In this document: in pieces, positions 1 through 3,721 of the stretch
How positions within the stretch are numbered: position 1 is the stretch's first letter
Layout: each line of letters begins with the position of its first letter
NCBI GenBank assembly: GCA_903820565.1
Contig: CAIJHZ010000025.1
Location: 1-5,394 of the forward strand
Reading direction: 5' to 3'
Source of the DNA: an uncultured Actinomycetes bacterium
GTDB taxonomy: Bacteria > Actinomycetota > Actinomycetes > Nanopelagicales > Nanopelagicaceae
DNA length: 5,394 nt
Notes under the pieces: model-generated
Databases searched by the model: none
The model's input: the letters and a program-made list of their open reading frames with translations, nothing else
What the model was told of the DNA's origin: nothing
Translations under genes and position numbers: made by a program

Positions 1-1203
1 AGTGTGGCATCGCCAGCAGTGTGGGTAGGTGTGCTCATACTGCTGATGCTTGTATAGAGCTCCACTTGCCTTCAACTCTTTTACTAAAGGCTTATCTGCG
101 TCTTTAAAGAACATTCCCGCAACAACCGGGACATCAGGCAAAAAATGTCCGTCAGGTGCAATCGGATTTACAACTGGCAAACCGTAGCTACGGCAGACCG
201 CCAAGTCATCTGCGCCAAATGCAGGGGCTTGATGAACTAAACCGGTTCCATCTTCAGTTGTTACATACGTTGCAAGCACAACAAAGTGGGCATCAGGGAT
301 TTCGATGTAATCAAATGGACGTTTATAGGAAATACGTTCCAGATCCTTGCCGAGCATGTTCTTTAGAATCTTCTTTTCGCCCTTAACCGCATCCATCAGA
401 TTTTGAGCGACAACTAGTACTTCTGTTGTGTCTTCTTCGGTAACTTGGATGGCGACGTATTCAACATCTGGATGAACAGCAATCGCGGTATTAGAAACCA
501 ATGTCCAGGGAGTGGTAGTCCACACTAATAAAGATGCATTAAGAGTAGCGAGATCACCTGATGTAATTGGGAAACGAACAAAAACTGATGGATCTGTAAC
601 GGTTTCGTACCCTTGCGCTAATTCGTGATCTGATAGTCCTGTACCGCAACGAGGGCAGTACGGTGCAACGCGATGATCTTGTACAAGTAGACCTTTCTTC
701 CAAATCTCTTTTAATGACCACCACACTGATTCAACATATTCCGGCGACATCGTCCAGTAGGCCTCATCAAAATCAACCCAGAAGCCCATGCGATCTGTCA
801 TATCTGTAAATGCGCTTACATGGCGCTGTACTGATTCGCGGCACTTGTCGTTGAAAGGTGCAATCCCATACTTTTCAATGTCGCCCTTGCCAGAAAATCC
901 CAACTCTTTTTCAACTGCAATTTCAACCGGTAAACCATGGCAATCCCAACCAGCCTTGCGCGTAACCTGCTTTCCCTTCATGGTGTGAAAACGTGGGAAC
1001 AAATCTTTAAACACACGAGCTTCGATGTGGTGAGTTCCAGGCATTCCATTTGCAGTTGGGGGACCTTCATAAAATGTCCACGATGGTGCGCCTTCACGGG
1101 CTGCAACTGTTTTTTCAAAGATTGAATTTTCGCGCCAGAACTTTAAAATCGAATGTTCGACGGCAGGCAGATCAACTGCTGCTGGGATGGCGCGAAATGA
1201 CAT
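1..1203 (-). CDS. ileS: Isoleucyl-tRNA synthetase, N-terminal 401 codons (cut by window edge)
   Basis: Class I aminoacyl-tRNA synthetase that charges tRNA-Ile with isoleucine in the cytoplasm, using ATP, and edits misactivated valine. The frame is open from ATG at 1203 to the left edge. The full protein is usually about 1,000-1,100 residues, so the KMSKS loop and anticodon-binding region lie outside. Visible in order: YEGPPTANG (45-53) leading into PGTHH (55-59), the HIGH-motif position; GWDCHGLPVE (85-94); YCPRCGTGLSDHE (182-194); the CP1 editing domain with WTTTPWTLVSNTA (228-240) and GTGLVHQAPAFGADD (319-333); and a second Cys pair in YPHCWRCH (393-400). The HIGH position reads GTHH, with its first and third residues swapped relative to HxGH, as in many actinobacterial IleRS2-like enzymes. 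The start is set by GGAGG at 1216-1212, 8 nt upstream. The gene is controlled by the T-box leader just upstream and is divergent from the DksA-like operon. Identity is firm. Confidence 0.98.
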   Translation of the reverse strand, partial: MSFRAIPAAVDLPAVEHSILKFWRENSIFEKTVAAREGAPSWTFYEGPPTANGMPGTHHIEARVFKDLFPRFHTMKGKQVTRKAGWDCHGLPVEIAVEKELGFSGKGDIEKYGIAPFNDKCRESVQRHVSAFTDMTDRMGFWVDFDEAYWTMSPEYVESVWWSLKEIWKKGLLVQDHRVAPYCPRCGTGLSDHELAQGYETVTDPSVFVRFPITSGDLATLNASLLVWTTTPWTLVSNTAIAVHPDVEYVAIQVTEEDTTEVLVVAQNLMDAVKGEKKILKNMLGKDLERISYKRPFDYIEIPDAHFVVLATYVTTEDGTGLVHQAPAFGADDLAVCRSYGLPVVNPIAPDGHFLPDVPVVAGMFFKDADKPLVKELKASGALYKHQQYEHTYPHCWRCHT

Positions 1204-1389
1204 AAAAAAATCCTCCAGAAAACAATCTCTGGAGGGACGATCGCTGCTTGTGCAGCTTTCGCGGTACCACCCGCCTTGCACACCGTGGTGTGCCACTTCA
1301 TATCTTGCGTGCTGGTTCTAGATGAGCGTTAGCCCATTTCTTCCTGCTGGCTCGTGAGGTGATATCCCCGTCTACGCCATTTACGCGAG
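1204..1389 (-). promoter_or_regulatory. T-box riboswitch (tRNA-Ile sensing) in the ileS leader, ultrashort Stem I type
   Basis: RNA leader that reads the charging state of tRNA-Ile and sets ileS expression. Seen on the minus strand: the T-box core GGGTGGTACCGCG at 1272-1260, whose UGGU (1269-1266) pairs with the tRNA ACCA end. A short Stem I is closed by CUCG (1389-1386) with CGAG (1354-1351). Its loop side holds GGGGAUAUCACC, with AUC (1363-1361) as the likely Ile specifier. Further hairpins are UGGGC/GCUCA (1336-1323), GCACAC/GUGUGC (1293-1278, Stem III position) and GCUGC/GCAGC (1256-1243, inside the antisequestrator). In the tRNA-bound form GGG (1272-1270) and GCG (1262-1260) can pair with CGUCCC (1239-1234). 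That pairing is exclusive with the ribosome-site hairpin at 1235-1212. The absence of long Stem I distal loops matches known actinobacterial ileS T-boxes, which act on translation. The 5' end is inferred. Confidence 0.95.
1212..1235 (-). promoter_or_regulatory. Shine-Dalgarno sequestrator hairpin of the ileS T-box
   Basis: CCUCCAGA (1235-1228) pairs perfectly with UCUGGAGG (1219-1212). G1227-U1220 and A1226-U1221 can extend it to about 10 bp around a UUGU loop. The 3' arm contains the ileS Shine-Dalgarno GGAGG (1216-1212), 8 nt before the ATG, so the folded hairpin would block ribosome entry. C1235 and C1234 are also needed for the alternative antisequestrator, which gives the switch. The hairpin is followed by A and seven Us (1210-1204) directly before the start codon, so it also looks like an intrinsic terminator. 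By analogy with other actinobacterial ileS leaders, translational control is the primary reading. Confidence 0.9.
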
Positions 1390-1395
1390 GTCTTA

Positions 1396-1401
1396 AGTGT
1401 A
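1396..1401 (-). promoter_or_regulatory. Candidate -10 element of the ileS promoter
   Basis: Minus-strand TACACT (1401-1396) fits the actinobacterial TANNNT -10 pattern. It would place the transcript start near 1389, exactly where the 5' strand of T-box Stem I begins. That agreement is the main support. No good -35 is seen 16-18 nt upstream: the region around 1425-1418 reads GCAATTTT. A nearby TTGGTA (1418-1413) is too close to serve this hexamer. Tentative. Confidence 0.4.
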
Positions 1402-1436
1402 GGTCATAGAGGTACCAAAAATTGCCCGTGGCGTAA

Positions 1437-1466
1437 TTGGTATAGGTGCCCCCTTGGGCATAAGGT
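1437..1466 (+). promoter_or_regulatory. Candidate promoter of the DksA-like operon, possibly giving a leaderless mRNA
   Basis: TTGGTA (1437-1442) as -35, an 18-nt spacer, then TAAGGT (1461-1466) as a TANNNT-type -10. Only 7 nt separate this hexamer from the ATG at 1474, so transcription would begin at or next to the start codon. The spacer contains a small hairpin, TGCCC/GGGCA (1447-1460, loop CCTT). A competing reading uses AAGG (1462-1465) as a weak Shine-Dalgarno 8 nt before the ATG, with a promoter further upstream such as TATAGG at 1441. The sequence alone does not settle which is right. Confidence 0.4.
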
Positions 1467-1473
1467 TCGCGAC

Positions 1474-2277
1474 ATGCCTAAGAAGCCTGTTAAAAAAGCG
1501 GTTGCCAAGAAGGCTGCTGCAAAAAAGGCTCCAGCGAAAAAAGCTCCAGCCAAGAAAGCAGCAGTTAAAAAAGCTCCCGTAAAAAAGGTAGCCAAAAAGG
1601 CTGCGGTGAAGAAGGTAGCTAAAAAAGCACCTGCGAAAAAGGCTGCTCCTGCTAAAAAAGCAGCGGTCAAAAGCATTCCAGTTAAGAAAGCCGCAGGAAA
1701 GCCGTTTCCATCAAAGACCACTCTTACCGTTGATGAGAAATCACAAACGGTCTCAGTCTCTACGATCACGGCACCAGTTGTTGCGCCAGTTATTGAAGAG
1801 CGCCGACTGGTTATGCCACCTCCACCACGTCCTGCAAAGAGTGGAAAGAAGATTGCACCACTTAAGCCAATCAAGGTTGCTCCAACTCCAGTAGTTGTTA
1901 GCGAAACTGAAGCCCCTTGGACTGCTGCTGAAATCAAGACAATCAAAGCTGAGATCTCAAAGGAACTAGAACGTTTACGCAGAGAGCTGGCAATTGTTGA
2001 ACTTGAAATGGATGAATTGATTCAAGAATCAGGTGAAGGCGCTGGAGATGACCAAGCAGATGCCGGAACTAAAACTTTTGAGCGAGAGCATGAGATGTCA
2101 CTAGTGATAAATGCTCGCGACATGGTTCTGCAAACAGAACGTGCACTTGAGCGAATTGATAATAAGACGTATGGAAATTGCGAAGAGTGTGGTGCTCCAA
2201 TCGGCAAGGCACGCCTTCAAGTTTTTCCTCGTGCGACTCTGTGCATGCTGTGCAAGCAGAAGGAAGAGCGGCGCTAG
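1474..2277 (+). CDS. DksA/TraR-family zinc-finger regulator with lysine-alanine-rich N-terminal tail
   Basis: 267 residues. The C-terminal part is DksA/TraR-like: a charged helical segment (about 150-186), then GAGDDQADAGTKTFEREHEM (189-208), a second helix, and a four-cysteine zinc finger C236-x2-C239-x17-C257-x2-C260 ending in a basic stretch. Classical DksA inserts a coiled coil into the RNA polymerase secondary channel and works with (p)ppGpp. Here that role is inferred, and the DDQAD near the helix turn would be the equivalent of the acidic tip. The first 86 residues hold no Asp or Glu and carry 14 KK dyads spaced mostly 4-5 residues apart between Ala, Pro and Val, much like histone H1 or mycobacterial HupB tails. 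Residues 100-148 are a Pro-rich linker. Actinobacterial relatives with KKA-type tails are known. This is the first gene of the plus-strand operon, 8 bp before lspA. The exact target is unknown. Confidence 0.92.
   Translation: MPKKPVKKAVAKKAAAKKAPAKKAPAKKAAVKKAPVKKVAKKAAVKKVAKKAPAKKAAPAKKAAVKSIPVKKAAGKPFPSKTTLTVDEKSQTVSVSTITAPVVAPVIEERRLVMPPPPRPAKSGKKIAPLKPIKVAPTPVVVSETEAPWTAAEIKTIKAEISKELERLRRELAIVELEMDELIQESGEGAGDDQADAGTKTFEREHEMSLVINARDMVLQTERALERIDNKTYGNCEECGAPIGKARLQVFPRATLCMLCKQKEERR
1480..1689 (+). repeat. Degenerate KKAPA/KKAAV-coding repeat tract
   Basis: This in-frame tract encodes residues 3-72 of the DksA-like protein. It is built from irregular 12- and 15-base units of the aaaaaggctccagc type (KK followed by Ala, Pro or Val). 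KK dyads begin at residues 3, 7, 12, 17, 22, 27, 32, 37, 41, 46, 50, 55, 61 and 71, so the period is mostly 5 with slips to 4 and 6. Codons vary between AAA and AAG and among Ala codons. The units are therefore not exact copies, which suggests selection on the protein rather than a recent expansion. Confidence 0.85.
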
Positions 2278-2285
2278 CTGTGCGC

Positions 2286-2759
2286 ATGTGGCGCACACTC
2301 TTTAGTGTTGCCTGGTTTGTTTGGATCCTTGATTTAGCAACAAAGGTTTGGGCGGTCAGCACTCTCTCGCACAGACCAAATATAAAAGTTCTAGGATCAT
2401 TTTTTCAACTCACATTAGTTCGAAACTCTGGGGCAGCATTTTCCTTTGCGACGGGCGCGACAATCTTTTTAACGGTTTTCGCGGTATGTGTTTTGGTTGC
2501 AATTTTCTACTACTCATCTCGAGTCACATCGAAGGGATGGGCGGTTGTATTAGGGCTTGTTATGGGGGGAATCATCGGTAATTTGATTGATCGCCTCTTT
2601 CGCGAACCAGGAGTATTACGAGGGCATGTAATTGATTGGATGCAATTGCCGCATTGGCCTATTTTTAACATTGCAGACTCAGCAATTGTCATAGCAGCAC
2701 TAATTTCTCTGGTGCTCACGGCACGAAATATCTCACCCATAACAAAGGTAGGCTCTTAG
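2286..2759 (+). CDS. lspA: Lipoprotein signal peptidase (signal peptidase II)
   Basis: Membrane aspartyl protease that cuts the signal peptide from prolipoproteins before the diacylglyceryl-cysteine; it is the target of globomycin. 157 residues from this ATG, close to the usual 150-170. Four membrane segments at about 4-20, 55-76, 84-101 and 125-146. Family motifs: DLATK (16-20), LVRNSGAAFSF (44-54), GNLIDR (98-103), HVIDW (114-118) and FNIADSA (127-133). By alignment with the Pseudomonas enzyme the catalytic aspartates are D117 and D131. The start is uncertain: GTG at 2280 is in frame and would add two residues. Neither has a well-placed Shine-Dalgarno; the nearest purine run, AAGGAAGAG, lies at 2260-2268, inside the previous gene. 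Longer in-frame starts within that gene would add non-homologous sequence and are rejected. It sits 8 bp after the DksA-like gene and 2 bp before rluD, so translation is probably coupled. Confidence 0.95.
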   Translation: MWRTLFSVAWFVWILDLATKVWAVSTLSHRPNIKVLGSFFQLTLVRNSGAAFSFATGATIFLTVFAVCVLVAIFYYSSRVTSKGWAVVLGLVMGGIIGNLIDRLFREPGVLRGHVIDWMQLPHWPIFNIADSAIVIAALISLVLTARNISPITKVGS

Positions 2760-2761
2760 GC

Positions 2762-3703
2762 ATGAGCAATCGCATCGCCCGAACCTTGACTGTCCCTGAA
2801 GGTGTTGCAGGCGAACGCATTGATAGCGCCTTAACTCGAGTTCTAGGTTTATCACGGACCGCTGTTGTGAAATTGCTCGAAGATGGCGACATCACGACTG
2901 GCGGCAAAGTGATACCAAAGTCAGATCGAGTAACAGCTGGCCAAGTAATTGAAGTTCTGATGCCAGAACCACTTAACCCTGATCCAATTCCACTGACTCC
3001 GATCGAAGGCTTAAGCATTATTTATGACGATAGCGACATCGTTGTTATTGATAAGCCAGTGGGATGCGCAGCGCATCCAAGTCCAGGATGGACCGGCCCA
3101 ACAGTCGTAGGTGCTTTGATGGCGGCTGGATATTCAATTTCTACCTCAGGTCCAGCAGAGCGTCAAGGAATAGTTCACCGACTTGATGTCGGTACCAGCG
3201 GCTTAATGATCGTTGCTAAGAGTGATACAGCTTTTCATGTTTTGAAAGATGCCTTTAGAAATCGAACTGTAGACAAGGTGTATCACGCAATGGTGCAGGG
3301 CCACATGGATCCAACAACCGGAACTATTGATGCGCCAATCGATCGTCATCCGAAAGAGGATCACCGATTTGCAGTTATGGCGACGGGAAAAGAGTCGATC
3401 ACTCACTACGAAGTCATTGAATTTTACCGTGGCGTATCAATGGTAAAAATTGAATTAGAAACAGGTCGTACACACCAAATTCGTGTTCACTTCTCGGCCC
3501 TTCACCATCCCTTAGTGGGGGACACGACGTATGGGGCAGATCCCGTGCTGGGCAAGAGCTTAGGAATGTCTAGACCTTGGCTCCATGCCGCCGAACTCAA
3601 CTTTGCCCATCCAGTAACTGGCAAGGCACTTCACTTTCAAGCCCCTTACCCAGCCGATCTCACACGCTCGCTGGCGTTGCTTTCCGACGCCGTTCTGCCA
3701 TAA
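2762..3703 (+). CDS. rluD: RluA/RluD-family 23S rRNA pseudouridine synthase
   Basis: Converts specific uridines in RNA, most likely 23S rRNA, to pseudouridine without a cofactor. 313 residues, normal for the RluD/YlyB group. An N-terminal S4 RNA-binding domain spans about 15-70 (GERIDSALTRVLGLSR at 17-32), then a linker and the catalytic domain (about 85-295). The family motif GIVHRLDVGTSGLM covers 136-149, with D142 of HRLD as the catalytic aspartate. LETGRTHQIRVH (232-243) is the second signature, followed by HPLVGDTTYG (249-258). The ATG lies 2 bp after the lspA stop; AGG at 2750-2752 inside lspA is a weak Shine-Dalgarno 9 nt upstream. E. coli RluD modifies helix 69, but the exact sites cannot be read from sequence, so the symbol is a family-level call. 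lspA followed by rluD is a common bacterial gene pair. Confidence 0.94.
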   Translation: MSNRIARTLTVPEGVAGERIDSALTRVLGLSRTAVVKLLEDGDITTGGKVIPKSDRVTAGQVIEVLMPEPLNPDPIPLTPIEGLSIIYDDSDIVVIDKPVGCAAHPSPGWTGPTVVGALMAAGYSISTSGPAERQGIVHRLDVGTSGLMIVAKSDTAFHVLKDAFRNRTVDKVYHAMVQGHMDPTTGTIDAPIDRHPKEDHRFAVMATGKESITHYEVIEFYRGVSMVKIELETGRTHQIRVHFSALHHPLVGDTTYGADPVLGKSLGMSRPWLHAAELNFAHPVTGKALHFQAPYPADLTRSLALLSDAVLP

Positions 3704-3707
3704 GCAC

Positions 3708-3713
3708 TAATCT
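3708..3713 (+). promoter_or_regulatory. Candidate -10 element for a leaderless dnaE transcript
   Basis: TAATCT fits the TANNNT -10 pattern and ends 8 nt before the dnaE ATG at 3722, so initiation would fall at or near the A of the start codon. The 18-bp gap between rluD and dnaE contains no Shine-Dalgarno-like purine run, and neither does the end of rluD. No convincing -35 lies 16-19 nt upstream; TTGCTT at 3677-3682 is 25 nt away. Read-through from the operon remains possible. Confidence 0.35.
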
Positions 3714-3721
3714 CGCCAATC

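Noticed and set aside
156..1125. Several 60-76 codon plus-strand open frames across 156-1125.
   Set aside because: They lie opposite a continuous 401-codon minus-strand IleRS frame with clear motifs.
1411..1417. A second TGGTACC on the minus strand (1417-1411), identical to seven bases of the T-box core at 1269-1263.
   Set aside because: It lies upstream of the likely transcript start and lacks the flanking GGG and GCG. GGTACC is a palindrome likely to recur by chance.
1404..1946. A 180-codon minus-strand open frame opposite the lysine-rich tail, rich in AAFLAGAFF-type repeats and looking like a membrane protein.
   Set aside because: It is the antisense of AAA/AAG and GCx codons in the KKA tract, which forces Phe, Leu, Ala and Gly. 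It runs into the ileS promoter and has no ribosome site of its own. The plus-strand frame has a conserved DksA/TraR domain.
2178..2285. A longer in-frame start for lspA (ATG 2178) that would add 36 residues inside the DksA-like gene.
   Set aside because: The extra residues lie over the conserved zinc-finger codons in another frame, show no LspA similarity, and make the protein longer than the family.
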